Source of the DNA: Leucobacter komagatae
Lineage (GTDB): Bacteria; Actinomycetota; Actinomycetes; Actinomycetales; Microbacteriaceae
Assembly (NCBI RefSeq): GCF_006716085.1
Contig: NZ_VFON01000001.1
Coordinates: 2,418,001 to 2,482,000 of the forward strand
Length of the DNA stretch: 64,000 nucleotides
Direction: 5' to 3'
Part shown: positions 48,083-58,300 of the stretch, piece by piece
How the letters are laid out: every line of letters begins with the position of its first letter
Position numbering within the stretch: the stretch's first letter is position 1
Translations under genes and position numbers: made by a program
Notes under the pieces: model-generated
Told to the model about the DNA's origin: nothing
What the model saw: only the letters and a program-made list of their open reading frames with translations
The model's database searches: none

Positions 48083-49485
48083 GAGCGGATCACCAACTTG
48101 GGTCGGTTACGTACCGAGTTCGAGAGCAACAGGAGCAGTACGACAATGATCCAGTTCGACACGAGCGACGAACCACCCGCGGCGAGGAACGGCGCGGTGA
48201 GGCCGGTGAGCGGTATCACGCGGGTGACGCCGCCAACGACGACGAAGACCTGGAGCGCGATCGCGAAGCCAAAGCCGGCGGCAAGGAGCTTGCCGAAGTC
48301 GTCTTGCCCAGCGAACCCAATGCGGAGCGCGCGGCCGACGAGCAGCAGGTACGCGGCGAGGATCACGAAGAGGCCGATCAGGCCGAGCTCTTCGCCGAGG
48401 CTCGCAAAAATGTAGTCGCTCTCGGCGACGGGGGTGTCTGCCGGGTACCCCTGGCCGAGCCCGGTGCCCGTCATGCCACCGTTGGCCATGCCGAAGAGGC
48501 CCTGCACCATCTGCAGGCCAGCGTCGTACGGGTCGGCAAACGGGTCGAGCCAGTTCGCGAAGCGCCGCTGCACGTAGGGGAGTGTCTGGCTGGCGGTGAT
48601 GCCGCCGACGAGGAACAGCCCGACGCCGAGGATGACCCAGCCGACGCGGCCCGTCGCGAGGTACAGCATCGACAGGAACAGGCCGAAGTAGAGGAGCGAC
48701 GTGCCGAGGTCGCGCTGGAACACGAGCACCGACATCGCGACGAGCCAGAACGCGAGCAGCGGGCCGAGGTCGCGGCCGCGCGGGAAGCGGATCCCGGCGA
48801 ACTTCTTGCCGACCATCGACAGCGCGTCGCGGTTTCGCACGAGGTAGCCGGCGAAGAAGATCGCGAGGAAGATCTTTGCGATCTCACCGGGCTGGAAGGA
48901 GAACGAGCCGACCTTGATCCAGACGCGCGCGCCCCACTCCTCGTGGCCGATGAAGGGCAGCATCGGCAGCAGCAGCATGACGAGCGCGCCGAGGCCAAAC
49001 AGGTACGTGTAGCGGTACAGCACGAGGTGGTTCTTCACGACGAAGAGCACGATGCCCGCGAGCACAATCGCGATCGTCGACCAGAGCAGCTGGCGCACAC
49101 TCGTCGCGTCCCAGCCCGTGAGGCCGCGCGCGAGGTCGATGCGGTAGATCATGGCGACGCCGATCGAGTTCAGCATCACCGCGAGCGGCATGATGAGCGG
49201 GTCGGCGTCGGGAGCGATGCGGCGAACGAGCAGGTGCAGGCCAAACACGGCGAGGATGTACGGAATCCCGGTCGCGAGCAGCGTCGGCGTCACATCCTCG
49301 TGCAGCGTGAGATCGATCGTGATGACCGCGGCCACGCCGATGGCGAGCGCGAAGATGAGCAGCGCGGTCTCGAGCGTGCGGAGCTTGCGGGGCGCGCGGA
49401 TCGCCGTGATCCGCTGCAGCACCGTCTCGCTGGTGCGGGTCTTTTCGAAGCTCCGTGGCTCTGTGTTCTTCGCGCGGTTAGGCAT
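48079..49485 (-). CDS. rodA: SEDS glycosyltransferase, FtsW/RodA family
   Basis: A 468-residue polytopic protein with about ten helices. It has the SEDS core QPGEIAKIFLAIFFAGYLVRNRD, RDLGTSLLYFGLFLSMLYLATGRVG, ESDYIFASLGEELGLIG and TGLTAPFLAAGGSS. SEDS proteins polymerise glycan strands with a class B PBP partner, here PbpA. It overlaps pstP by 8 nt. Confidence 0.95.
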   Translation of the reverse strand: MPNRAKNTEPRSFEKTRTSETVLQRITAIRAPRKLRTLETALLIFALAIGVAAVITIDLTLHEDVTPTLLATGIPYILAVFGLHLLVRRIAPDADPLIMPLAVMLNSIGVAMIYRIDLARGLTGWDATSVRQLLWSTIAIVLAGIVLFVVKNHLVLYRYTYLFGLGALVMLLLPMLPFIGHEEWGARVWIKVGSFSFQPGEIAKIFLAIFFAGYLVRNRDALSMVGKKFAGIRFPRGRDLGPLLAFWLVAMSVLVFQRDLGTSLLYFGLFLSMLYLATGRVGWVILGVGLFLVGGITASQTLPYVQRRFANWLDPFADPYDAGLQMVQGLFGMANGGMTGTGLGQGYPADTPVAESDYIFASLGEELGLIGLFVILAAYLLLVGRALRIGFAGQDDFGKLLAAGFGFAIALQVFVVVGGVTRVIPLTGLTAPFLAAGGSSLVSNWIIVVLLLLLSNSVRNRPKLVIRS

Positions 49486-50851
49486 CTGGGAGATCTCCCA
49501 ACCTGTCGACGATGCTTCGCGCGTCCTGCAGCGAGCCCGCCGCGAGCGTGCGCTCGATCGTGCGGCGCTCGAGGCCGTCGAGGGCCTTGAGCGGGATCCC
49601 GGTGTCCTCAGCGACCGAGTAGAGCGACAGCGAACCGAGATCCTGGTGCACGCCCTGGTAGATGATCACGTTCGAGCCGTCGGTGCCGACGAAGTAGCGC
49701 GTCTGAGTCCACTGGTAGCCGACGAGCAGCGCGCCGCCGATTGCGGCGAGCACGGCGACGACCGCGAGGAGCCACATTGCGCGCCGGCGACGGTTGCTTC
49801 TCCGGGTCTCGGCGAGCAGCTCCGCCAGGTACTCGTCGGCGCGCGCCTCGAAGTGGCTCTCCTCGACGGCGGGCAGGCGCCGCATGCGCCTGCGGCTCGC
49901 GAGGCGGGTGCGCGCGGTGTTCGTCGTGCCGTCGCGCAAGAGCGGCGCGTTCGCGGCGGAGCCGACGAAGCGCGGATTGCGTGGGCCGGGATGCTCGCCC
50001 GAGCCGTCGGTGGGCGCCGGAAGCGGATCCTCATCCTCGAACAGGCGACCACCGATCTCGAGGGTGTCGCCCGGGCGCTGGGCCGAGTCGGGAGCGGTGA
50101 CCTCGAGCTCCTCGGCCTCCTCAGCAGTGGTCGTCTCGACGAGCACGACGGTGACGTTGTCAGGTGCGCCGTGAGAGAGGCTCTTGTCGATGAGGTCGTC
50201 GACGCCGCCCTGGAGCGAACGGCGCCTGCGCAAAATCTTCTCGATGTCGTCGTCAGAGACGTACCCGCAGAGGCCATCCGAGCAGAGCAGCCAGATGTCG
50301 TCGGGGCGGGTGTCGAGCACCATGGTGTCGACCTCGGGGGCTGACTCGACGTCGCCGAGTACGCGCATCAGCACGGAGCGGCGCGGGTGGTACTGCGCCT
50401 CCTCCTCCGTGATGCGCCCGCTGTCGACAAGGCGCTGCACGAACGTGTGGTCTTTCGTGATTTGCTGCAGCACGCCGTCGCGGAACAGGTAGAGGCGCGA
50501 GTCGCCGATGTGGGCGAGCGCGAGCTGGTTACCGACGGTGATGAAGCCGACGAAGGTGGTGCCGAGGCCGGCGAGCTCGTGGTGATCTTTCACCGTGTCG
50601 CGCAGCATCGTGTTCGCGACGAGCAGCGACTTGCGCAGCCGCTCGGCCGACTCCTCGGGGGTGCCCGTTGGTGGCTCGTCGAGCTTCGCGACGTCGCGGG
50701 TGACGAGCGCCGAGGCGACGTCGCCGCCCGCGTGGCCGCCCATGCCGTCTGCGACGAGGAACAGGTTGTCTCCGGCGTAGCCCGAATCCTGGTTGTTCGC
50801 GCGGACCATACCAACGTGCGAGGCGACTGCGCTCGCGTACCCGTATGCCAC
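49478..50851 (-). CDS. pstP: PP2C-family protein phosphatase PstP
   Basis: A 457-residue phosphatase with NNQDSGYAGDNLFLVADGMGG, GDSRLYLFRDG, LLCSDGLCGYVSDDD and GAPDNVTVVLVE metal-site motifs. A long linker precedes one membrane helix (MWLLAVVAVLAAIGGALLVGY) and an extracytoplasmic C-terminus. It reverses PknA/PknB phosphorylation. The start is GTG 50851, 2 nt after the fhaB stop. Confidence 0.95.
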   Translation of the reverse strand: MAYGYASAVASHVGMVRANNQDSGYAGDNLFLVADGMGGHAGGDVASALVTRDVAKLDEPPTGTPEESAERLRKSLLVANTMLRDTVKDHHELAGLGTTFVGFITVGNQLALAHIGDSRLYLFRDGVLQQITKDHTFVQRLVDSGRITEEEAQYHPRRSVLMRVLGDVESAPEVDTMVLDTRPDDIWLLCSDGLCGYVSDDDIEKILRRRRSLQGGVDDLIDKSLSHGAPDNVTVVLVETTTAEEAEELEVTAPDSAQRPGDTLEIGGRLFEDEDPLPAPTDGSGEHPGPRNPRFVGSAANAPLLRDGTTNTARTRLASRRRMRRLPAVEESHFEARADEYLAELLAETRRSNRRRRAMWLLAVVAVLAAIGGALLVGYQWTQTRYFVGTDGSNVIIYQGVHQDLGSLSLYSVAEDTGIPLKALDGLERRTIERTLAAGSLQDARSIVDRLGDLPDA

Positions 50852-50853
50852 GG

Positions 50854-51420
50854 CTATGGCCTCAGCTCAAAGGTTGTCTTCCCGATGGTGACCGGGGTAA
50901 ATGTGGGGAGCGTCACCGAGTTGCGCACCTTCTCGCCGTTGAGGAGTGTGCCGTTGGTGGAGTCAAGGTCTGTGAGTACCCAGGTGTCGCCCGAGCGGGC
51001 AAGGCGAGCGTGGTACGTGGAGGTGTACTCGTCGACGATGACGAGGGTTGAGTCTGAGCTGCGGCCGATCGATACGAAGTCTTCGTCGAGTGGGATCGAG
51101 GTGCCTGTTGCGACGCCCGAGGTGATGACGAGCGAGCGGGCTGGGCCCGAGGTGCCCGCCGAAGGGAGCGCGCCCCCTGACGGAGTGATGACGGGGGCTG
51201 GGCCTGCCGTCTGAGCTGGGCGGGGCGAGGGGGCGGCCGCGTGTTGCAGTTGCGGCGCGGGGGCCGCTGCCTGCGGAACTGGGGCTGGGCCGTCGCCCTT
51301 CATTTTTCGGGCCGGAGCGCCGAACAGGTCGCTCCGTAGCGCATACACAATCGAAAAGATGAAAAACCAGAGCAGCAGCAGGAAGCCGATGCGCATGATG
51401 AGCAACGTGAGTTCGCTCAC
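50854..51420 (-). CDS. fhaB: FHA-domain protein FhaB (FipA-like)
   Basis: A 188-residue protein with an N-terminal membrane helix (LLIMRIGFLLLLWFFIFSIVYAL), a Pro/Ala-rich linker and a C-terminal FHA domain (VSIGRSSDSTLVIVDEYTS, RLARSGDTW, DLDSTNGTLLNG) that binds phosphothreonine. It links the kinases to division and cell-wall proteins. It overlaps fhaA by 4 nt. Confidence 0.94.
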   Translation of the reverse strand: MSELTLLIMRIGFLLLLWFFIFSIVYALRSDLFGAPARKMKGDGPAPVPQAAAPAPQLQHAAAPSPRPAQTAGPAPVITPSGGALPSAGTSGPARSLVITSGVATGTSIPLDEDFVSIGRSSDSTLVIVDEYTSTYHARLARSGDTWVLTDLDSTNGTLLNGEKVRNSVTLPTFTPVTIGKTTFELRP

Positions 51421-52166
51421 TTGGCCCCCCAGAAATCTTGGTCGACGCTGGCCGAGCCGCGCGTTGAAGAACCCGCTTGGAAGCTCTGCCTCGGTGCCGT
51501 GGTTCGCCCAGGCACCAGTTGGAAGCGTAGCGCAGTCTGGCCAATCATGATCACGGTGCCGGTCTGAAGTCGCGCTTCGCGGAACCGTTGGCCCTCGATT
51601 TTCGACCCGTTCGTCGATCCGAGATCACGCGCGAGGCCCGTCGAGCCGTCCCAGATGATCTCGAGGTGCTTGCGCGACGCGGCGCTGTCGGTAATGCGGA
51701 TATCGCAATCTGAACCGCGGCCGACGACGGTGGTGCCGCGGCGAAGCTCGTAGCGCTGGCCAGACACGTCGATCGCGGCCACCCAGTTGACCGAGCCCTC
51801 GACCTGTGTCGCGTCAACCTGCAGGATGCCGCCAGTGAGCGAATCGTCTGACACGATCTCGACGTCGGGTTCACCGAGGAACTGGTAGTTCTGGCGCGCG
51901 GCGTGTTTCCGTACGATCTCGCGGAGCTCGCCTTCAAGGGTGTCGCCGAGCCTGAGCAGGCGATCCGCGTCCTGTGGCGAGACGCGCACGACGAAGCGGT
52001 TGGGCGTCAGCACACGGTCGCGGTCGACGACAACGGCGCCGATGTCGAGTTCGCGCTTCAGCGCAGCACCGATTTCAACGGGCTGCACGCCAGAGCGAAA
52101 CGTGCGGGCAAAGGCGCCATTGACGGCGCGCTCGAGAGAGCGTTCGACGCTGTCAAGAAATCCCAT
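51417..52166 (-). CDS. fhaA: FHA-domain protein FhaA with DUF3662
   Basis: A 249-residue cytoplasmic protein. The N-terminal DUF3662 domain (MGFLDSVERSLERAVNGAF, residues 1-about 120) is followed by an FHA domain (VVGRGSDCDIRITDSAASRKH, RDLGSTNGSKIEG). FhaA interacts with phosphorylated lipid II flippase in mycobacteria and controls peptidoglycan synthesis. ATG 52166 has AAAGGAGCGTG before it. It is the first gene of the seven-gene operon ending in pknB. Confidence 0.94.
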   Translation of the reverse strand: MGFLDSVERSLERAVNGAFARTFRSGVQPVEIGAALKRELDIGAVVVDRDRVLTPNRFVVRVSPQDADRLLRLGDTLEGELREIVRKHAARQNYQFLGEPDVEIVSDDSLTGGILQVDATQVEGSVNWVAAIDVSGQRYELRRGTTVVGRGSDCDIRITDSAASRKHLEIIWDGSTGLARDLGSTNGSKIEGQRFREARLQTGTVIMIGQTALRFQLVPGRTTAPRQSFQAGSSTRGSASVDQDFWGAK

Positions 52167-52335
52167 GTCACGCTCCTTTCGTTTCTGCCGTGCGGGCAGG
52201 GCCCGCGAACACGCGCGATGGAGGGTATCCGCCACGCGGGTAATTCTGGATAAGTGTACTCACTTTGTCTTGGATTGCTGTGTGCTGCTAAGCTGTACGA
52301 GTTGTCCGCGCAGCTGATGCGCAGGCGGCAAACTC

Positions 52336-52419
<84 letters not shown>

Positions 52420-52431
52420 CGAGTGAATAAC

Positions 52432-52470
52432 AGCGGTTGGGGTTTCACGCCCCAGCCGCTGTTTTGTTTC
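52432..52470 (+). terminator. terminator after tRNA-Leu
   Basis: Stem AGCGGTTGGGG/CCCCAGCCGCT (52432-52442, 52450-52460) with one G-T pair and TTTCACG loop, followed by a T-rich tract GTTTTGTTTC. Confidence 0.9.
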
Positions 52471-52662
52471 CCTGAACTTTTTGTCTCTTCCCCAACCAAT
52501 CCCATTGCGGCCTATGGATAAAGAATCCGATGCAGCGTCTGATGGTGCAGTCGAAACGCTGATGTCTTCAGGCACAACGCGAACCCGCAGGATAGGTTTA
52601 TGGGGTGAAACGGCTGGTCTAACGGCGGGTCACGACGAACACCCGAGACGAGAGATCACCGA

Positions 52663-55083
52663 ATGACAGCTGTTGACGTGGAACGCGGACTGAGCCGCGC
52701 CGAGGCCGAGAAGCGCATGCGCGATGGTCAGGGGAACGCGGCCCCCGACGGGTCGAGCCGTTCACTTAGCGAGATCCTCGCGGCGAACGTGTTCACCGTG
52801 TTCAACGGCATCGTGTTCGCTGGGTTCGGGATCCTGCTCGTTCTCGGTCGCTGGCAAGACGCGCTCTTCGGCCTCCCCGCGCTGTTTAATACGGTGATTG
52901 GCGTCGTGCAAGAGTTCAACGCGAAGCGCACGCTCGACCGCCTCGCGGTCATGAACGCGCCCTCTGCCCGCGTTTTGCGCGACGGCGAAGAGCACGAGAT
53001 CGCGCCGGAGGGCGTCGTTCTCGGCGACCTTCTCATATTGCGGCCAGGCGACCAGGTCACCGCTGACGCACGCGTTCTGCGCACGGACGTCGGCGGCCCG
53101 CGTGGGCTCGAGGTCGACGAGTCGATGCTCACAGGCGAGTCAGACGCCATTCGCAAGGCGATCGGCGACGACGTGCTCTCTGGTTCGAACGTCGTTGGCG
53201 GGACCGCGCTCGCCGAGGTCGTGCAGGTCGGCGCCGACTCGTACGCGGCGAAGCTCACCGTTGAGGCCCGCCAGTTCTCGCTCGTGCGCTCGGAGCTGCG
53301 CGGCAGCATCGACAAACTTCTGCGCTGGATCTCGTGGGCCCTGCTGCCCCTGATCCTCATCGTCGTGAACGGCCAGATGCAGGCGTTTGGCGGCTGGGAG
53401 GCCGCGATCCAGTCTGGCGCGTGGCGCGACGCCGTCGTTGGCGCGGTGGCCGCTGTGATCGCGATGGTGCCGCTCGGCCTCGTGCTCATCACGAGCATCG
53501 CCTTCGCCGTGAGCGGCCTGAAGCTCGCGCAAGACAACGTGCTGATCCAGGAGCTGCCGGCCGTCGAGGGGCTCGCCCGCGTCGACGCGCTCTGCCTTGA
53601 CAAGACGGGCACGGTCACGACCGGCGAGATGGTCTTCAACCACGCGGCCGAGCTCACGGAGCGCGCCGGGTGGCAGGCGGTGCTCGGCCACCTCGGCACG
53701 GCGCCCGACGCGAACGGCACCGCGCAGTGCCTCGCGGAGCCCTACGGAGCCAGCCCGAAGCTCTACGTTGCGGCCGAGGTGCCGTTCGACTCGGCTCGGA
53801 AGTGGAGTGCGCTCGTGCTCTGCGACGCCGATGGTTGCGAGCCAGGCAGTTGGGTGTTCGGCGCCCCCGAGTTCGTGCTCGCCGGCACCGAGACCATCGA
53901 CGCCCAGGAGGCGCTCGCGCAGGCCGGGGCGATCGCCGAGTCGGGGCTTCGGACGCTGCTGCTCGCGCACTCCGTCGACGCGATCGCGGAAGGTGAGCAC
54001 CCCGAGCTTCCAAACGGCCTCGTTCCCGTCGCGATCCTCAGCTTCCGGGAGGAGGTGCGCGACGACGCGCACGAGACGATGGCGTTCTTCGCCAAGCAGG
54101 GCGTCGACGTGCGAATTATCTCGGGCGATGACCCGCGCACCGTCTCCGCGGTCGCTCGCGAGGTCGGGATCGAGCACGCTGCGGGCGTCGACGCGCGAAC
54201 ACTGCCCGACGACATCGACGAGCTCGCCGACGTGCTCGAGCGCGAACACGTGTTCGGCCGGGTGACGCCGCAGCAGAAGCGGGCCATGGTGCACGCGCTG
54301 CAGAGCCGCGGTCATGTCGTCGCGATGACCGGTGACGGCGTGAACGACGCGCTCGCGATCAAGGACGCGGATCTCGGGATCGCGATGGATACCGCGACAC
54401 CTGCGACGAAGGCCGTGGCCCGGCTCGTGCTGCTCGACGGTCGGTTCGATCGCATGCCGGGCGTCGTTGCCGAGGGCCGCCGCGTCATCGCGAACATTGA
54501 GCGGGTCTCGAAGCTCTTCCTCACAAAGACGACCTACGCGCTCATGATCGGCGTCGTGTTTGGGCTCATGGCCTGGGCGTTCCCGTTCCTGCCGCGCCAG
54601 CTCTCAATCACGGACGGGCTGACGATCGGGATCCCGGCGTTCTTCCTTGCCCTGATGCCGAACGCGGCGCGCTACCGCCCCGGCTTCCTCAAACGATCGC
54701 TGACGTTCTCGATCCCGGCAGGCTTGATCATCACGGCGGCAATTCTGACCCTCCATCTTGCAGCGCCGAGCGTGGGTGAGTTCACCGTGACGGAGATGCA
54801 GTCGGCGGCAACACTGACGCTCGCGGGGATAGCGCTCTGGGTGCTCGCGGTGCTCGCGCGCCCGCCGCACCCCTTCCGCGTGCTCATCGTGCTCGCGATG
54901 TACGCGGGGCTCGGGCTCGTGTGGGTGATCCCGTTCACGCGCGACTTCTTCGCGGTGACCTGGCTGCCGAACTCGCTCGGTCTGCTCGTGATCGTGATTG
55001 TCGCTGTGGGCCTGGTGCTCGTTGAGATTCTTCGCGCTTGGCACAAGCACCGTATCGAGCTGCGTGAGGAAGCAACGAGTTAA
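52663..55083 (+). CDS. cation-transporting P-type ATPase (CtpE-like)
   Basis: An 806-residue P-type ATPase. It has an A domain (DESMLTGESDAI), phosphorylation motif DKTGTVTTGE, a P-domain hinge GDGVNDALAIKDADLGIAMD and about ten helices. The fourth helix reads VPLGLVLITSIAFAVS with Leu where many P2 pumps have Glu (PEGL). Together with LIQELPAVEGLARVD it resembles mycobacterial CtpE, a calcium uptake pump. The ion is inferred only. The ATG is at 52663; a 243-bp gap to tRNA-Leu holds its promoter. Confidence 0.85.
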   Translation: MTAVDVERGLSRAEAEKRMRDGQGNAAPDGSSRSLSEILAANVFTVFNGIVFAGFGILLVLGRWQDALFGLPALFNTVIGVVQEFNAKRTLDRLAVMNAPSARVLRDGEEHEIAPEGVVLGDLLILRPGDQVTADARVLRTDVGGPRGLEVDESMLTGESDAIRKAIGDDVLSGSNVVGGTALAEVVQVGADSYAAKLTVEARQFSLVRSELRGSIDKLLRWISWALLPLILIVVNGQMQAFGGWEAAIQSGAWRDAVVGAVAAVIAMVPLGLVLITSIAFAVSGLKLAQDNVLIQELPAVEGLARVDALCLDKTGTVTTGEMVFNHAAELTERAGWQAVLGHLGTAPDANGTAQCLAEPYGASPKLYVAAEVPFDSARKWSALVLCDADGCEPGSWVFGAPEFVLAGTETIDAQEALAQAGAIAESGLRTLLLAHSVDAIAEGEHPELPNGLVPVAILSFREEVRDDAHETMAFFAKQGVDVRIISGDDPRTVSAVAREVGIEHAAGVDARTLPDDIDELADVLEREHVFGRVTPQQKRAMVHALQSRGHVVAMTGDGVNDALAIKDADLGIAMDTATPATKAVARLVLLDGRFDRMPGVVAEGRRVIANIERVSKLFLTKTTYALMIGVVFGLMAWAFPFLPRQLSITDGLTIGIPAFFLALMPNAARYRPGFLKRSLTFSIPAGLIITAAILTLHLAAPSVGEFTVTEMQSAATLTLAGIALWVLAVLARPPHPFRVLIVLAMYAGLGLVWVIPFTRDFFAVTWLPNSLGLLVIVIVAVGLVLVEILRAWHKHRIELREEATS

Positions 55084-55383
55084 CACGCGTTTCTGGTTGG
55101 TATTGGTGTAGCCATCTCGATGAGATAGCAGGCGCGAGCGATGGAGATCGGCCTGCCCTTCAGGCGAGCCACGCGCTGTGAATTCTAAGTAACTTCGCCG
55201 AGCGCGAATCGTCGGGAAGCTGATTGGCGCCGCGCCACGCTCGCCCGATAGGATCTCCCACGGGGGATTCAGACCTGTTTGGGCAGGTCGAACCAATTTC
55301 TGGGGCCGCTCTTGTGGCCCTTACGCAGGGACGCGTGTGTTTACTTACGCGTCCCTCTTTTTTGTTTCTGGGGGGAAGCGACG
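55084..55383 (+). promoter_or_regulatory. leader of the surface-protein gene: promoter and hairpins
   Basis: A 300-bp gene-free interval. A loose promoter (TTGGCG at 55224-55229, TAGGAT at 55249-55254, 19-nt spacer) is followed by hairpins GACCTG/CAGGTC (near 55272) and GGGCCGC/GTGGCCC (near 55305), then a terminator-like hairpin at 55327-55363. I do not recognise a known riboswitch class. Confidence 0.55.
55327..55363 (+). terminator. terminator-like hairpin upstream of the surface-protein gene
   Basis: Perfect 10-bp stem AGGGACGCGT/ACGCGTCCCT (55327-55336, 55347-55356) followed by C and six T residues (55358-55363). It ends 20 nt before the start codon of the surface protein, so it could attenuate that gene. 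It is 240 nt past ctpE, too far for a simple end of that gene, though read-through is possible. Confidence 0.8.
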
Positions 55384-58300
55384 ATGTCTGAGTACATCGC
55401 GCCGCGTTCGCGCGCGCGCATTTTCATAAATTGGTTAGCGGGGGCGCTTGTCGCGCTGCTCGTCGTCGGTGGTTTTAGTGCCCCGGCGATGGCTGCGGGC
55501 GGCAAGGTCACCGTCTTCCCGGCGAGTTCGAACGGGCAAGACCACAACGGCATGCCGGTCATGCCGGGTGGCGACACCTTCAACTTCCAGTTGGGCTACG
55601 GTTCGATGGATGATGGGGCCGTCTCGGTCATCACGCTGCCTGAGGGGGTCACGATTCCCGCTGAAGCGCTTGTAGTTCCCGCGGGGAACACGGCGGTGAA
55701 ATCGCTTGAGATGAATGCTGCCGGCCAGCTGGTCATCACCTTCGCCGCGAAGTTCCCGAGCGACGTGAACCAGGGCGTGCTCGATCTGAAGTTCACTGTA
55801 GAAAAGGTCGAGCACTCCGACGTGCGCGAGCTGAACTGGGACGTCGATGGTGTTTCGACCTCGCAGACGATTATTGTGACGAAGCCAGGTGACAAGCCGA
55901 GCTCGACGAACGATAGCGCTGAAAAGAGTGTCGAAAACCCGAAGATCAAGCACACCATCGTCGACGGCAAGGTCGTCATCGACGAGAGTGTACTCGGAAC
56001 GAAGATTCCCTACACCGTGACGGTCAAGAGCAAGCAGGCTCGCGACGTTGTTCTGACCGACACACTCGGAAAGCACCTGGCCCTCGTAGAGGGTTCGCTC
56101 AAGGGTTCGAAGGTCGTGCGCGACGAGAACGATCTCAACCCGGTCACCACCTCGCTCGAGGCGCTTCCCAACATCTCGGGTGAGAGCTTCACGTACGGGT
56201 TCTCGGCTGAGGCCAACTCGGTGTACACCTTCACCTACGAAGCGACCATCGCTGATGCCGCGGCGCTCGCGGCTGTGCGCGACGAGCTCCAGGCTGCGTA
56301 CGACACCGTTGCCAAGAAGGAAGATGGCGGCGACTACTCGATCAAGCTCTCCAACGGTGCTGATGTCTCGGGCACCGAGGTCAAAGCAAACGTTTGGATC
56401 ACGGGCAATGTGGCCCCGGAGGCACGCCCGGGCGTCGGTGAAGCATTCACCAAGTCGGTCGAACCGTCGAACGTCGATCTCAAAGAGCAGCTCACGGGCG
56501 GCGATACCCTTGCGAAGCCGATTGATCTGACCTACACGCTGGTTGCGGACCTCACGAAGTTTGCGGACTTCTCGACCAACGAGAAGTACAAGCTCAAGAA
56601 CAACGTCGTGATCAAGGACATGCTCCCTGAGACGGTGGCGTGGGATATTAGCGGCAAGGGCACATTCCTCACCCTGACCGATGCGGCTGGCGACGAGATA
56701 AAACTGACACCGGCCGACGCGCTCAAGGGCGACGTTGAGAAGCTTATTGCTAGCGACGACTACAAGTTCCACTACGTTGTCGACGGGCAGAACCTCTTTG
56801 TCAACGTCGGAAAAGACGTGAAGGAGAAGTACACCCTCACCGTCAAAGCGACGCTCACGCAGTTGCCTGCCGACGCGTTCGACAAGAACGGGATCTACAT
56901 CGACCGTTACCTCGCGCGCAACACTGCGAACTTCGTGTACGGCGACGGAAAGTACCACGGCACGCACGCGGACACTGTCGTAACGACTCCGAAGGATCTC
57001 AGCGGCGGGGTTGACGACAAGGATAAGTTCAAGAAGTCCGCGACCGGCGGCACGCTGACCGCTGTTGCTGGCACCTCTGTCGAGGTCCCGTACCAGTTCA
57101 ATGTCGGCGCCGGTGTGGGCAACGCACTTACCTCTCGCATCATCGACGCGGTTGATCACAGCATCTTCAATGTAACCGAAGAGACGCTGCCTCAGATCAA
57201 GGCTTCGATCACTGGTAAGTACGACTGGAACTACCCGCTCGACGGAGACACCTTCGATCTCTCGATCGACAAGGAAGGCAACCTCGTCATCGCTCCCAAC
57301 TCCGCGTTCCCGAAGGATGCACGCTGGGGGGCGGCCGAGGCTCCGATGAACAAGGCCTGGGAGATCGAATTCAAGCTCCCCACCCACGTGCTGAAGGGCA
57401 AGCAGACGCTCGACATCAAGAACGCTGCGAGCTACGAAGGAACTGACCTCGAGTACACCTTCACGTCGAGCTCACAGACCAAGGCGACGAGTTTCGGTAA
57501 CGAGATGGAGGTGCAGAAGCGCGTTTACGACGCGAAGAATGATGCCTTCACCACGAACCTGCGCGCAGAGACCGATGAGAGCGGCAAGCTGCTCAAAGAT
57601 ACGTTTGTCTACCGTGTCGAGCTCATGCCACACGGCACCTTCTCCAACATGGTTGAGCCGGTCACCGACGTACTGCCCGAGGGCGTTGAATTCGTCGGGT
57701 TCGTGGCGCCCGAGGACGTGAAGGGTGATCGGGTCGACTCGAACTCGAGCTACCGCGTGCCTGGCTCGAACCTCACCGCGACCTTCGATGCCACCGCGAA
57801 CACCGTGACGCTCGAGAAGGGCAAGCTCGAGAGCGGCAAGACCGTGAGCCTGTTCTTCAAGGTCAAGCTCGTCGGCGCCAAGGAGAACATCGGTGTCACG
57901 AACCTCATCGGCACGTCAGGCGCGACGATCACGCCGACGAACGACTACCCGCTGAGCCTGCTGAAGCGCGACAGCGCAGACGCCACCAAGCTCATCACCG
58001 ACAAGAGCGCGGTCTTCTCCGTTCTCGCGGCCGACAAGCAGACCGTCGTGCTGAGCGACCTTCGGGTCGAGAACGGCAAGATCGTCACCGCGACCGGTGG
58101 CACCCCCGTCGTGAAGCAGCCCGGAACCTACTGGCTGCGCGAGGACGTTGCGCCCGGCGGCTACAAGAAGTCCGACGAGCTCCTCGAGATCGGGTTCAAG
58201 GCCGACGACAGCGCGAAGGAGGTCGTGCTCTTCAACGACCGCCAGAACTACGCCATCGGCGACTTGACCTGGATCGACACCAACCGTGACGGCATTCAGG

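Noticed and set aside
55224-55363. Known riboswitch (for example c-di-AMP or cobalamin)
   Set aside because: Conserved core motifs of those classes were not recognisable, so only a generic attenuator is proposed.
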